Positions 41,667 to 50,673 of a DNA stretch of 51,874 bases are shown here, in pieces (within the stretch, counting starts at the first letter, position 1; the number at the start of each line of letters is the position of its first letter). The translations under genes and the position numbers were made by a program. The notes beneath the pieces were generated by a model. That model was not told the origin of the DNA. It made no database searches and saw only the letters and a program-made list of their open reading frames with translations. This stretch comes from Candidatus Dojkabacteria bacterium (GTDB lineage: Bacteria > Patescibacteriota > Dojkabacteria > GCA-002793355): positions 1 through 51,874 of the forward strand of contig WFZK01000002.1 of the NCBI GenBank assembly GCA_015489595.1, written 5' to 3'.

Positions 41667-42698
41667 CTATTTTACTCCGGTTCGATGTAAAGCGTCCAAA
41701 GCTTTCTTGGCTGCATCAAGTGCGGTAGAAGCTTTAAGTTTTGCAGCCGAAGCATTTTTGTGTCCTCCCCCTCCCAAGGCCATCGCTGCTTTGCTTACAT
41801 CTACAGTCGGAATTGATCTAAACGATATGGAATAAAGATTTTTATCTTTTAGCTTAGGATAAACAAAAAAGAAAGCATGGATCGCAGGGATAGATTCGAG
41901 GATTTTGTGCAGTGTAAAGAGTTTAATAGCTTGAAGCCGAGAGGGATTTTTAACCTCGTCAGTGTCGATAAATGTGTACGCGATCTTGCCGACTATTTTG
42001 ATGTGCTCTAGGATGGTTTTTATTTCGTCAATAGTCTCAGGGAACAGTTTCTCTTCTGTGACGGTGTAGATATCGCGGATCGAGAAGTGATTTTCGCTGA
42101 ATTTGAGAAGTTTTTTAAACAGAAGACAAGTGGAGAACCGGTTGTTTGTGAGGTATTTAAAACCTCGAGTGTCTGCAAGAATGCCAGTAGCTAGATTAAA
42201 TGCGACTTTCCAGCTTATTTTAAGCTTAAGCTTCTCAACAAAGATCTCTGACAAGATCGTGGCCGTAGCACTGCAGATGTATCTAAATACCAGGTCGGCG
42301 GGTTTAATTTTGATCTTGATGGGAGTAGCATGGTGATCAATAAGAACAAGCTGTTTACTAAAGATCATTTTCTCAACTTCGGGGTGGTCGAAGGGAAAAG
42401 TCCTGTGCGGTTCTGCCACATCGAGGATAAACACTACATCCGCAGCGTTTAAGACTTGTTTTAGGGTGGCTGTGTTTGGTTTAACTAGAGTATTTGGGGG
42501 AGCAGGGAGCCCTTCTATTGGAGGTTCAAATAGGACAGAGGCGGTGCGTTTTTTGAAGTTTTCCGTAAGGATAAAGTTGAGCCCAAAAGAGGAGCCATTG
42601 GCATCTGAATCAAGACCTGTGTGCGTAAAAATTACAAAGTTATCGTGGTCTCTTATGAGCTTTTCAAGACTCTTAAGCTTGTATGATAAAATACGCAT
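41667..42698 (-). CDS. DHH-family phosphoesterase, NrnA-like
   Basis: 343 residues with DHH and DHHA1 domains, the layout of NrnA enzymes that degrade short oligoribonucleotides and pAp. Motif I region 'FTHTGLDSDANGSSFGL' (usual H-x-x-PDxDxxGS; Pro replaced by Leu), 'VVFILDVAE', motif III 'VLIDHHATP' and the C-terminal substrate-binding 'ALGGGGHKNASAAKL'. Metal ligands appear intact. ATG 42698 (MRILSYKL) is chosen over the ATG at 42713 because TGA-TACAAT ends 5 nt before it. It converges on the MFS gene. Confidence 0.9.
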   Translation of the reverse strand: MRILSYKLKSLEKLIRDHDNFVIFTHTGLDSDANGSSFGLNFILTENFKKRTASVLFEPPIEGLPAPPNTLVKPNTATLKQVLNAADVVFILDVAEPHRTFPFDHPEVEKMIFSKQLVLIDHHATPIKIKIKPADLVFRYICSATATILSEIFVEKLKLKISWKVAFNLATGILADTRGFKYLTNNRFSTCLLFKKLLKFSENHFSIRDIYTVTEEKLFPETIDEIKTILEHIKIVGKIAYTFIDTDEVKNPSRLQAIKLFTLHKILESIPAIHAFFFVYPKLKDKNLYSISFRSIPTVDVSKAAMALGGGGHKNASAAKLKASTALDAAKKALDALHRTGVK

Positions 42699-42703
42699 AG
42701 AGG

Positions 42704-42709
42704 ATTGTA
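42704..42709 (-). promoter_or_regulatory. -10 box for the NrnA-like gene (leaderless)
   Basis: TGA-TACAAT on the minus strand ends 5 nt before ATG 42698; decides the start. Confidence 0.65.
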
Positions 42710-42801
42710 TCACTTTGGACGGTTTGATGGGGATATTGGCTAAAGTTGGCTAAGGCGCAGCTGGTGATAGGAGTATAGAAGCAATTCGTTAAGCAGCGCA
42801 T

Positions 42802-42875
42802 GGGCCCATAGCTTAATTGGCTAGAGCGTCCGCGTCGCATGCGGAAGGTTGCGGGTTCGAGTCCCGCTGGGTCCA
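42802..42875 (+). tRNA. tRNA-Ala (anticodon CGC)
   Basis: 74 nt, full cloverleaf. The anticodon stem TCCGC/GCGGA encloses loop GTCGCAT, anticodon CGC. The acceptor GGGCCCA/TGGGTCC contains the G3-U70 wobble pair, the identity element for alanyl-tRNA synthetase. T arm GCGGGTTCGAGTCCCGC. CCA is not encoded. It decodes GCG only, so another tRNA-Ala must exist elsewhere. Confidence 0.96.
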
Positions 42876-42938
42876 GGGGAGCCTTCTAGACCTTGTGTAT
42901 TTGTCCTTCCGCAAATATTAAGTTGGGTTAGAAATCCT

Positions 42939-45644
42939 TTATGTATATCTTCGACTTCTGTATGGTCTGGCGAATGCATTAGGTCCGGTAATTGGAGGGG
43001 GCTTAAGTCGTCGTTTTGTCCATTTTGGTCTGTTTAGTGGGGGTGGACGCATTGAAGTTTGACCTTGGGGCTGATTGCTTTTTCCTTTTCTCAGCTTGTT
43101 TAGGTCTATTACATATATGTTTTTCTTCAACCCCCCGCCCCATACGTGTGCCCCTGTGATGTTGTTGTTTTGTCGTCCTGCCCACGTACTCTCGTATACG
43201 ATGCCTTTAGTTGGGTTTCTGCCTTCTAGCCATAGGATAGTGTATATGCTTTGCCCATTGTCATCTACGACTTTAACAGGGCCTAAAATTCTAAGCCTAT
43301 ACCAGTTTCTTATGAATTCTTCCGCCTCTTCTTGAGTATTAAACGCTACTAAGGCTGTGGCAGCAAAGGTGTGAATGCTTCGGTTGTTAATTGTAGCTTC
43401 TGTAAGTTGGGTTTTAAAAGAGATCGTACTGCCAGGTGGAGGCTCAATACTAGGGGCATACTGGCCGTCGTATATTGTAAGATCCATAAATGGCGGCAAA
43501 CCAGAATTCTCTAGCGGCACTGGGCCTACATAGAATCCAGCTTTACCATGTGAGGAGAGTTTAGGATCTTCTAGATATGGTTGTACGCGCTTTATCCATT
43601 GTGTCGTTGTTTCATTACTGTTGGGGATTGCTTTGATAAGCCAAGCTAAATTCCCTACCGGTGTCGTAGCGGCACAGATGCCAAAAGCATTGTGGGTAAA
43701 TTCGTTAGCTTTCGGATTTGTGGCAAAGAAGATTTTGTTTAATCTCTCGGGTTCAGTAACGTAGGTGTTGTTTAATGCATAAGAAGCTATTTCAAGATTG
43801 TGCATCTTGAAGTTTGGCCATAGTACTGTCCATTGTGCATCTGTGGTAGTAATGGGACCAACTTCTACTACATATTTACCGGCTAATGGGCCTTCTTTCA
43901 TAAACCCTGCGAATCTTACCATTTCAGTTTGATATGCGGTTTGTACCAGCTGAACAAGAGTCTTGCCTTTTTTATCTTTGGCGTTAATCGTAAAGTAGTC
44001 GGAGAACTGTTCTTGACTGTAAGAGGTGGAGGAGCTCTCTGTAGCTTCTGTAGCTAAAGGTACATAGACGGTTTGGAGCTGTTGGTCTTTAGTAAGAATT
44101 TGCATCTCTGCGAATGGAATAGTAGCTTGAATGTAGGTGTTGGGTTCGTTCGCAGGAATATATTTTGTTACCCTCACTATATTTTCCGGAGTTATATAGC
44201 CAGAAAGTAGGGTTACATTCTTTATTGGTGTTTGACTAAAAGGTGAAGAGTAGATGTTAATCTCTCCGTGGGGGTCAAGGGGCCTCACATAGATAGGCTC
44301 GCCTTCATAAGGGATTCTTTCTATTTCTTTCGCTGTAGGCTTTTCCCCTGCCGGTAGGGTGACAACTTCAAGTTTGGGTGACAAAATATCGCTTTGTGAT
44401 AGGTATTCTGGCAAGGAGAGCCGTTGCTCTTCTATTTGTATATCTATTTCCGGCCCTTTAGCTTCTAAGCTAGGAGTTTTTTGCTCTAAGGACCTTTTGG
44501 GGGTACTTGTTTCCGGGGGTTGTGGAGAAATTTCTGGTGTAGGGGTAGGGGATGAGGTCGTGTCTTGGAATACTAGTTGTGGAGTTGGCGTCACTTCTGA
44601 CGAGTGCTCGGGCTCCGGCGTCGGGGGAGGGATTACTGTAGTCGGGGTAGGACTTGGCAATGGGCTGTGTATTTGTTGTGTGGGGATAGAGGGCTCTACC
44701 GTCGTCCGTGAGATGGGAGATAAAGATTTAGCAAAAACGCTACTTAGATTATTTCGTGTGACTAGAATTAGGGTCAGGGCTAGAATGAAGGTGGCTATAT
44801 AAGTACTAAGTCTTGGGGAATATATTCGGAGTTTTTCAAGAAAACTAGGGACCTGAGCTCGTTCCTGCGGGTTGAGATTAGGTTCCCCTTCTTGATCTTG
44901 TGCGGTGGTCTCTTCTTTTTGGAAAGAGCCTTGCTGTGTGATCTTTTGGAATAGAGCAGTAAGCTGCTTTGCAGGGGATGTACCTTTTAGTTTTTGAATC
45001 TCTTGTCCACTGAAATATTTCTGCTTTGCCATTGTAACCATTTTGGCTACTTTCGCAGCACCGTGTAAACCTTCCGGTTCGGGCAGCCCCGCAGTTGTAG
45101 CAATTTTTACCCCCATAAGGTAAAGAATTGTGCCTTGAATCATTCTGCTAAATCTTAAGGCTTCCTCAACTTCTTTTGGGGTTTGAGCTTGTTCTTTACG
45201 CTTGTGATAAAAAAGTGTGGTGGCCTCATAGAGCCTCTCTAGAAACTTAAGGTCAGCTTGGGAAAGTTGTCTGGCCTCCTCTTGGTTGTATCTTAGTAGG
45301 CGGTAAGTTCCTTCCCGAAGAACCTCCTTTAGGTTTTGTTGATTTTCCTGAGCTGCAGTTAGGGCAGTCTCTGTAAGAAATTGGGCTAGTCTTCTTCTGC
45401 CTGGTGCCTTGGGCTCTGGAGCATCAGGTTTGCTTTCTCCTTCTGGGGGAGGTGAGTAATATCTGGCGAAGAGTTCCTCGAGGGGAATTACAAGCTGTTG
45501 GGGAGTGATTCCTACTTCCCCTTCGGCGAAGGGGGATTCTCGATCGGGGCCACTGTTTTGGGGTGGTGTTACTCCTTCGGTGGGATTTGGTGCGAGGGCT
45601 CCTACCTCAGGTCGAGCATCAGTTTTACTGGCCATGGCTTCCAT
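42939..45644 (-). CDS. 901-residue bitopic membrane protein with Pro/Thr-rich stalk
   Basis: No recognised family. Residues 1-270 are cytoplasmic: an acidic, Pro-rich start, then a helical domain (about 82-230, 'LAQFLTETALTAAQENQQNLKEVL' region). One TM at about 277-297 ('STYIATFILALTLILV'). Residues about 310-390 form a Pro/Thr/Ser stalk ('PTPTTVIPPPTPEPEH'), and the remaining about 500 residues are an extracytoplasmic beta-rich domain with a single Cys ('FGICAATTP'). The C-terminus is basic and Pro-rich (RPPPLNRPKWTKRRLKPPP). The start overlaps the upstream 82-residue gene by 20 bp. Likely surface-exposed; function unknown. Confidence 0.85.
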   Translation of the reverse strand: MEAMASKTDARPEVGALAPNPTEGVTPPQNSGPDRESPFAEGEVGITPQQLVIPLEELFARYYSPPPEGESKPDAPEPKAPGRRRLAQFLTETALTAAQENQQNLKEVLREGTYRLLRYNQEEARQLSQADLKFLERLYEATTLFYHKRKEQAQTPKEVEEALRFSRMIQGTILYLMGVKIATTAGLPEPEGLHGAAKVAKMVTMAKQKYFSGQEIQKLKGTSPAKQLTALFQKITQQGSFQKEETTAQDQEGEPNLNPQERAQVPSFLEKLRIYSPRLSTYIATFILALTLILVTRNNLSSVFAKSLSPISRTTVEPSIPTQQIHSPLPSPTPTTVIPPPTPEPEHSSEVTPTPQLVFQDTTSSPTPTPEISPQPPETSTPKRSLEQKTPSLEAKGPEIDIQIEEQRLSLPEYLSQSDILSPKLEVVTLPAGEKPTAKEIERIPYEGEPIYVRPLDPHGEINIYSSPFSQTPIKNVTLLSGYITPENIVRVTKYIPANEPNTYIQATIPFAEMQILTKDQQLQTVYVPLATEATESSSTSYSQEQFSDYFTINAKDKKGKTLVQLVQTAYQTEMVRFAGFMKEGPLAGKYVVEVGPITTTDAQWTVLWPNFKMHNLEIASYALNNTYVTEPERLNKIFFATNPKANEFTHNAFGICAATTPVGNLAWLIKAIPNSNETTTQWIKRVQPYLEDPKLSSHGKAGFYVGPVPLENSGLPPFMDLTIYDGQYAPSIEPPPGSTISFKTQLTEATINNRSIHTFAATALVAFNTQEEAEEFIRNWYRLRILGPVKVVDDNGQSIYTILWLEGRNPTKGIVYESTWAGRQNNNITGAHVWGGGLKKNIYVIDLNKLRKGKSNQPQGQTSMRPPPLNRPKWTKRRLKPPPITGPNAFARPYRSRRYT

Positions 45645-45873
45645 GGGAGTTTATAAGCTTAATTGTTTCTTCTTCAATAAATTTCTCTAATTTCCCTTCC
45701 AGTTGGGGTATTAATTTTTTAGCCAATTTGATAGCTTCGTCGTGCCTGCCTTGGGATACGAGAGTCCTTATGTGTTCGAGCTCCTCTGGGTGAGTCCTTT
45801 GTATTTCTTTATAAATGTAAAGCAGAATCTTTTCTCCTAAATATTGTTCTGCCGTTTCAATTATCCGATACAT
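45625..45873 (-). CDS. Small helical protein coupled to the 901-residue membrane protein
   Basis: 82 residues, all-helical and charged: 'ETAEQYLGEKILLYIYKEIQ' and 'QGRHDEAIKLAKKLIPQLEGK' suggest two or three helices of TPR-like or four-helix-bundle type. No family recognised. Its 3' end overlaps the start of the 901-residue gene by 20 bp, so translation is coupled and the products may interact with the large protein's cytoplasmic part. TAAAAT ends 5 nt before the ATG. Confidence 0.68.
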   Translation of the reverse strand: MYRIIETAEQYLGEKILLYIYKEIQRTHPEELEHIRTLVSQGRHDEAIKLAKKLIPQLEGKLEKFIEEETIKLINSHGSHGQ

Positions 45874-45878
45874 ATACT

Positions 45879-45884
45879 ATTTTA
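45879..45884 (-). promoter_or_regulatory. -10 box for the 82/901-residue gene pair
   Basis: TAAAAT on the minus strand ends 5 nt before ATG 45873; an overlapping TATAAA is the alternative. Confidence 0.45.
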
Positions 45885-45971
45885 TAGGATAGATGCATTC
45901 AGGACAAATAATAAGAAAGGTTTGGGTCAAAGTCGTATTTGCTCCAGCCCCAAAACAAATGTCTTTTCACT

Positions 45972-46763
45972 TTAGCTTTCTGAGAGATTTAGCACGTTGT
46001 TTTGAGTGCCCAGGCGCTTCGCGATTTTCTTTAACTTCCGTATTTCCATGTAAAGTCGAATCGCAGCTGGGATCGCTCTCAGCTTAAACGGCCCGCTAAT
46101 TGCAGCAATAGGATCGAAATTCAGTAACCGATGATTTTTAGGATCAAAACCTACGTTTGTAAGCAGATCAGGGAGTGGTGCCTTAAGTGGATCTTTATTG
46201 TGCCCGTGGCCTAGCCAGTCTAAGACTATTCCAGTAGAGCGAAACACTTTTTCTGTAGTATCCATAATATGTTTTATATCGTTGCTTGTTAATTGAGTAA
46301 ATAATCCTGGATCTCGGGAGAGTTCAGGGGTGTACCATACGTAAGTACTTTGATCTGGTGGATAAGCGAAAATGATTGTAGGAAGGTATCTGGCAACGTC
46401 TTCGTGTGAATATAGTGTAGTTAACGCACGTAGCACTGCTCTTGGATTGCGGCCTGTGATGGTTTTTAAAACCGCAGATTTAAGCCTAGCTGCTGCTCTT
46501 TCTCTAAATGATCGCTTCTCTGTTGTGGTCGCTTCAACCGAGGTGGTTCCCTCATTGGGTTTACAAATTCCCTGGGGGGATTTCTTTATAAACGAATCTG
46601 AATTGATCCTTTCACCCGCGGTTGAGGTTAGGGTGATGATTCGCCAACCTTGGTTTTCGAGTTCCTCGAGTTCAGCCTGGAGTTGAGCCGAATTAATTCG
46701 TTCTATGTATTGGTGTTCAATCCCAGGCTCAAGGGATACACCTCTATTTTCTAAACCTCGCAT
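45972..46763 (-). CDS. Unrecognised 263-residue protein behind alaS
   Basis: No sure family. The N-terminal 90 residues are polar; residues about 95-135 are basic and helical ('RERAAARLKSAVLKTITGRN'). Residues about 170-225 ('VFRSTGIVLDWLGHGHNKDP', then 'LPDLLTNVGFDPKNHRLLNFDPI') resemble the catalytic-loop and DFD-like end of phosphotransferase/kinase-fold proteins (N-x-x-x then F-D), but the usual HGD is not clear. A degenerate kinase fold is a guess. It overlaps the alaS 3' end by 20 bp, so its translation depends on alaS. Confidence 0.65.
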   Translation of the reverse strand: MRGLENRGVSLEPGIEHQYIERINSAQLQAELEELENQGWRIITLTSTAGERINSDSFIKKSPQGICKPNEGTTSVEATTTEKRSFRERAAARLKSAVLKTITGRNPRAVLRALTTLYSHEDVARYLPTIIFAYPPDQSTYVWYTPELSRDPGLFTQLTSNDIKHIMDTTEKVFRSTGIVLDWLGHGHNKDPLKAPLPDLLTNVGFDPKNHRLLNFDPIAAISGPFKLRAIPAAIRLYMEIRKLKKIAKRLGTQNNVLNLSES

Positions 46764-48564
46764 AAACTCTTCTTACCCCTTTCCCTACGCTTTCTTGTTT
46801 ATATATCTCAATAGGTGGTATCTCTTTTGTATTTTTTACGTGTGGGCCTCCGCAAAATTCAATGCTTACAGCTTTATCTAAAGATTCCCCGATAAAGTAT
46901 ACCTTAACCTGGGCTGGATACTTTTCACCAGGAATATATTTCGCCCCAAGCTTTTTGGCCTTCTCAAGCGGGAGCACAACAAATTGCACAGGTAAGCCCT
47001 CGTTGATCTTAGAATTTACCCAGTTCTCAAGCCACCTTATTTGTTCTTCCGTTAGAGGCTTATCATAGGGGAAATCAAATCTAAGCCTCTCATTGGTGAT
47101 ATTGCTTCCCTTCTGGTGAATCTGAGGTCCTAGTAGCTCTGTTAAGGCAGCATGTAGTAGGTGGGTGGCAGTGTGATACTTGATGATTGTATCAGTATGT
47201 GCAGCAAGGCCTCCTTTAAATTTCTTTTCTGCCCCTTTGCGAGAGATCTGCTTGTGTTTTTCAAACAGTTGTGAGTATAGGTTTTTGAACTTGTCCTCGT
47301 CGAATTTTATGTTTTTATGCTTTAAGTCTTCGATAAAGATCTCCGGTGGGTATCCATCACTTTGGTAAAGATCAAAAGCGATCTGGGCAAGTTGATTTTC
47401 ATCTAGCTTAGAAGTAGTACTTAGATATTTATCAACTTTAGGCTGAACCCTTTTTAAAGTAGCGTTAAACTTAGATTCTTCTTGATCAAAGATCTCGCTA
47501 ACATCCTTTTTCTTATCCTGCCACCAGGGATAGAGCCACTTAAGCATCTCTACTGTTGGATCAAGTAGGGTGGATGTAAGGTGAGAGTCTACTCCCAGGT
47601 GCCAGCCGAATCTTATCATTCTACGCAGAAGCCTTCTGAGCACGTATCCTTGATCTTTGTTGCTAGGAATCACCCCATCCATGGCGATAATTGTGGCAGC
47701 TCTCATATGATCGGCTATTACCCTCATGTGATAGGTATGATCTTTGTAGGCTTTGCCGGTTAGCTTCTCAAGCGCTTGAATAATAGGATAAAACATGTCT
47801 GTATAAAAGATATCGTATTTTTGCTGGACTATCATAGCTATACGTTCTAGTCCGCCGCCAAAGTCTACATTTTTTTGTTTAAGGGGCTCCCAGCCACTTT
47901 TGGTTTTAACGTATTGCATGAACACGCTGTTGCCTATCTCTAAGAATAAATCCTCATGAGTTTCTGGATTCATGCCTGGCTTCGGAGGTTTTTCTCCTAG
48001 GTAGTAAAAGATCTCGCTGTCTGGGCCTCCTAGTTCGCCGATAGCGTCACCTCTTTGCCACCAGTTGCTTTTGCGTCCGAAAGTAAATATTCGCTCTCCT
48101 TCTTTGGCTTCTATACCGTACTTGGCAAATATCTGTTTTAGAATCTCGATTGATTCTTCGTCTTTTGGAATTTTTTCGTCGCCTGCAAATACGGTAGCAT
48201 AGAGTTTTTCAGGTGGGAGTCCAAGCTCTTTGATAAAAAATTCATAGATCCACTCAAGCTGTTCTTTTTTAAAATAGTCGCCTAGGCTCCAGTTTCCGAT
48301 CATATGGAAAGCTGTTGTATGCCTTATGTCTAGCCCTACTTCTTCTATATCTTCGAATCTAATAGATCTTTGGACATTCATAAGCCTGGTGCCTAAGGGA
48401 TGAGGCTCTCCCATGAGATAGGGTACTAGTGGGAACATCCCTGAGTTTACAAAGAGTAAAGTAGAGTCCTCTTGCGGGACTACAGACACATTTGGAATCT
48501 GCTTGTGGCCTTTCGATCCTAGAAATGAGAAGTATTTGTCTAAAATCTGTTTTGAGCTTAGCAT
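46744..48564 (-). CDS. alaS: Alanyl-tRNA synthetase, short form without C-Ala domain
   Basis: 606 residues against about 870-880 for typical bacterial AlaRS. Present: the class II catalytic core ('FVNSGMFPLVPYLMGE', 'RLMNVQRSIRFEDIEEVGLD', 'FHMIGNWSLGDYFK', 'FGGGLERIAMI'), the tRNA-recognition helices, and the editing domain with both zinc motifs, 'HTATHLLHAAL' (HxxxH) and 'EFCGGPHV' (CxxxH). The protein stops just after 'KGVRRVYARF', the normal end of the editing domain, so C-Ala is absent and not frameshifted. Leaderless: TGC-TATAAT 5 nt before the ATG. tRNA-Ala(CGC) lies 4 kb away with its G3-U70. Confidence 0.95.
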   Translation of the reverse strand: MLSSKQILDKYFSFLGSKGHKQIPNVSVVPQEDSTLLFVNSGMFPLVPYLMGEPHPLGTRLMNVQRSIRFEDIEEVGLDIRHTTAFHMIGNWSLGDYFKKEQLEWIYEFFIKELGLPPEKLYATVFAGDEKIPKDEESIEILKQIFAKYGIEAKEGERIFTFGRKSNWWQRGDAIGELGGPDSEIFYYLGEKPPKPGMNPETHEDLFLEIGNSVFMQYVKTKSGWEPLKQKNVDFGGGLERIAMIVQQKYDIFYTDMFYPIIQALEKLTGKAYKDHTYHMRVIADHMRAATIIAMDGVIPSNKDQGYVLRRLLRRMIRFGWHLGVDSHLTSTLLDPTVEMLKWLYPWWQDKKKDVSEIFDQEESKFNATLKRVQPKVDKYLSTTSKLDENQLAQIAFDLYQSDGYPPEIFIEDLKHKNIKFDEDKFKNLYSQLFEKHKQISRKGAEKKFKGGLAAHTDTIIKYHTATHLLHAALTELLGPQIHQKGSNITNERLRFDFPYDKPLTEEQIRWLENWVNSKINEGLPVQFVVLPLEKAKKLGAKYIPGEKYPAQVKVYFIGESLDKAVSIEFCGGPHVKNTKEIPPIEIYKQESVGKGVRRVYARFRK

Positions 48565-48569
48565 GAGGT

Positions 48570-48575
48570 ATTATA
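48570..48575 (-). promoter_or_regulatory. -10 box for alaS (leaderless)
   Basis: TGC-TATAAT on the minus strand ends 5 nt before the alaS ATG. Confidence 0.7.
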
Positions 48576-48683
48576 GCAGAGAAGGGAGGCTGTCTTTTTA
48601 AAGGTTGGAGGTTGTTTAGCAAGGTCTAGATTGGTTTACTAGGGCGAAGCAGAGTGTGTGATTTTTACGTTTAGTCTCAATAC

Positions 48684-49331
48684 CTATCCCTCTTGGGCAA
48701 GTAAGGCAGCTAGCCTTTTAATTCGTCTTTGTCTTCTGACGAAGTATTCTTTTGGTTTTCTGAAGCGGCTAAAGAAGTTCTCCCAGCGTCTGACTTGTGG
48801 GAATAGGTTCGGATGTACGTAAAGCCCTAAACGTTCGTAGAAATAAAAGTCTTTTGGGTCTAGGAGGTATTTTTGAATTTCTTGTAATGTAAAAGTGAGG
48901 CTTACCACAGCCCAGATGGGGGGTTGAGGAGAGAAGCTTTTCACTAGCTTTCCGGTCTGGGCAAAAATATCTCCTATAGTACTTTTAGGGTGGGCGTCAA
49001 AAGGGAAAAAGACTGTGCCGTCTGGGAGTAGTTTACCACGTCTTAATGCCGTTCTCATGTTCTCCCTTGTGAGGGTACTGAAGTCTATTATGAGATATGG
49101 GGCCCTTTCCGGATCAGTAGCGTCTAGTCTATTTGCGGAAGAAGCAAGAGTTTGGATGCCGCGTTCCCACAGTAGGGTGCATGCTGGTACTAGTGGGGTC
49201 TCTACTAGAAGAGGGATCTGTGCAGGTGAGGTTATCATTATTCCTCCGCTTTCTCGTATTTGAGGTACTTCTACCAAGGGTTTTTCTTGGATTCTCTCCT
49301 CCAGACCTAGAAATAATTCCCTGCTAGCCAT
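48684..49331 (-). CDS. Unrecognised 215-residue soluble protein
   Basis: No family recognised. Alpha/beta pattern with 'MITSPAQIPLLVETPLVPAC', 'APYLIIDFSTLTRENMRTAL', 'GTVFFPFDAHPKSTIGDIFAQTG' and 'IWAVVSLTFTLQEIQKYLLD' reading as alternating strands and helices. The basic C-terminus 'FVRRQRRIKRLAALLAQEG' may bind nucleic acid or membrane. No TM. TGA-TAGAAT ends 5 nt before the ATG, so it is a separate leaderless unit upstream of alaS on the same strand (119-bp gap). Confidence 0.72.
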   Translation of the reverse strand: MASRELFLGLEERIQEKPLVEVPQIRESGGIMITSPAQIPLLVETPLVPACTLLWERGIQTLASSANRLDATDPERAPYLIIDFSTLTRENMRTALRRGKLLPDGTVFFPFDAHPKSTIGDIFAQTGKLVKSFSPQPPIWAVVSLTFTLQEIQKYLLDPKDFYFYERLGLYVHPNLFPQVRRWENFFSRFRKPKEYFVRRQRRIKRLAALLAQEG

Positions 49332-49336
49332 ATTCT

Positions 49337-49342
49337 ATTCTA
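49337..49342 (-). promoter_or_regulatory. -10 box for the 215-residue protein gene (leaderless)
   Basis: TGA-TAGAAT on the minus strand ends 5 nt before the ATG. Confidence 0.6.
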
Positions 49343-49420
49343 TCATTATCGTGGAGACGTACTTGTTAATTGTATGTACGGGTCCAAAAAGAGTTGAGAC
49401 AAAAACTGGAAGCTCTGTGC

Positions 49421-49426
49421 TATAAT
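49421..49426 (+). promoter_or_regulatory. -10 box for the 379-residue protein gene (leaderless)
   Basis: TGC-TATAAT ends 5 nt before the GTG start at 49432. A TTGAGA upstream is 21 nt away, too far for a normal -35. Confidence 0.7.
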
Positions 49427-49431
49427 GTTAC

Positions 49432-50571
49432 GTGACTACTAATCAAAATACACCTCAAAATTCAAATTCTCCTAGAGTTGGATTTTTTGGGCTACTTTTA
49501 GCGACAGTTGCAGGAGCGGCAATCGGAATCGCCGGATGTTTCCTTATTGGGATAGGTCGCCTGCAAGAGACAGTTCATAGTTTAAGACCTCAAAGATTTG
49601 AAGAAAATAGGGCAGTAGAGAAGTCAGAAAGATCGGTCTCTAACCCGCATCCTGTGATGGCCATGAAGTGGAGGGTGTATAAAGACAGAGATAACCCTTG
49701 GGTCTATATTCCGTATCCAGAAGGAGGCAAGGTGGCCGTGTCTTCTCCTTACCAAGGCCAAAAGGGTGCAGGAACCCAGGCAAAGATATGGCAGATGACT
49801 TATAAAACCTCAGATTATTCAATCGCATTTAAGCTTGAGGAATTAAGAGGTATAGGCGGGGTTTCTACAACCATGCATAAGCCTTATTGCGTAATTGCTG
49901 GGAATGATTTTACCGGTGTTTCAAGATTTGTAGAGAAAAAAGCAGAAAACGAGGTGGAGTATTCGTATGCTTATCATCGTAATGGACTTTATCACTTTGG
50001 CCCGATGATTAAGAATTTCGTTGTTAAGGCTAAAATTAAGGCAGAAAATCCAGAGGCTTTTGCAGTTGCAAAAAGGGTTCTGCAGGAGATTATGAGAAGA
50101 TTTATAGCTTTTGAGTACCCAACCCTTAAGTTTCTTGAGACGCCCAGCGCTGGTAAGTTGTTTATAGCTAAGAAAGATAAAAATAGTGTAGTGTTTTATC
50201 GCAGTAAAACTCAGCCTTGCGATCAGGCGACAAATCCTACCCAGTTTAAGCCAGACAATCTTCCTGCATCGTATCAGCCTGAATTTGCGACTATAAGTCC
50301 CTATACTCAATATGCGATGTTAGGGTATTCTTCTAAGGGGGGTGATTATAGGTTTTATTTTATTAAGCTAGAAAACGGAGAATTGATAAAGTGCGCAGGC
50401 AAGAGGTTTTTAGATTCTAAAGTGTTCCCAGCGCCTGTATGGGTAGGCCCAGCTACAGTAGCCTGGAGCGGAGGCGGCGAGACTCAGTTTTGCAATCTAA
50501 GAACCCATAAGTTCTGGGAAAGCAGCGACACTGTAAACGCCTACGATGTGTGGGGAGTTTATAGGGAGTAG
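49432..50571 (+). CDS. Single-TM extracytoplasmic protein of unknown family
   Basis: 379 residues from a GTG start. N-terminal Asn/Gln/Ser-rich 14 residues, TM at about 17-41 with a glycine-zipper look ('LLLATVAGAAIGIAGCFLIGIG'), then a beta-rich outside region ('VYKDRDNPWVYIPYPEGGK', 'YRSKTQPCDQATNP', 'VWVGPATVAWSGGGETQFC'). Five Cys lie outside the TM, so disulfides made by the DsbA-like protein are possible. No family recognised. Monocistronic. Confidence 0.8.
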   Translation: MTTNQNTPQNSNSPRVGFFGLLLATVAGAAIGIAGCFLIGIGRLQETVHSLRPQRFEENRAVEKSERSVSNPHPVMAMKWRVYKDRDNPWVYIPYPEGGKVAVSSPYQGQKGAGTQAKIWQMTYKTSDYSIAFKLEELRGIGGVSTTMHKPYCVIAGNDFTGVSRFVEKKAENEVEYSYAYHRNGLYHFGPMIKNFVVKAKIKAENPEAFAVAKRVLQEIMRRFIAFEYPTLKFLETPSAGKLFIAKKDKNSVVFYRSKTQPCDQATNPTQFKPDNLPASYQPEFATISPYTQYAMLGYSSKGGDYRFYFIKLENGELIKCAGKRFLDSKVFPAPVWVGPATVAWSGGGETQFCNLRTHKFWESSDTVNAYDVWGVYRE

Positions 50572-50673
50572 AGAAAGCATAGCGAGATCAAGTGGACTAG
50601 TTAATACATAGAACCTAACCACGAGAGAGGAACAAGTTGAGTGCATTAGGGTGTTTAGGGGCTTTTAAGTTGG

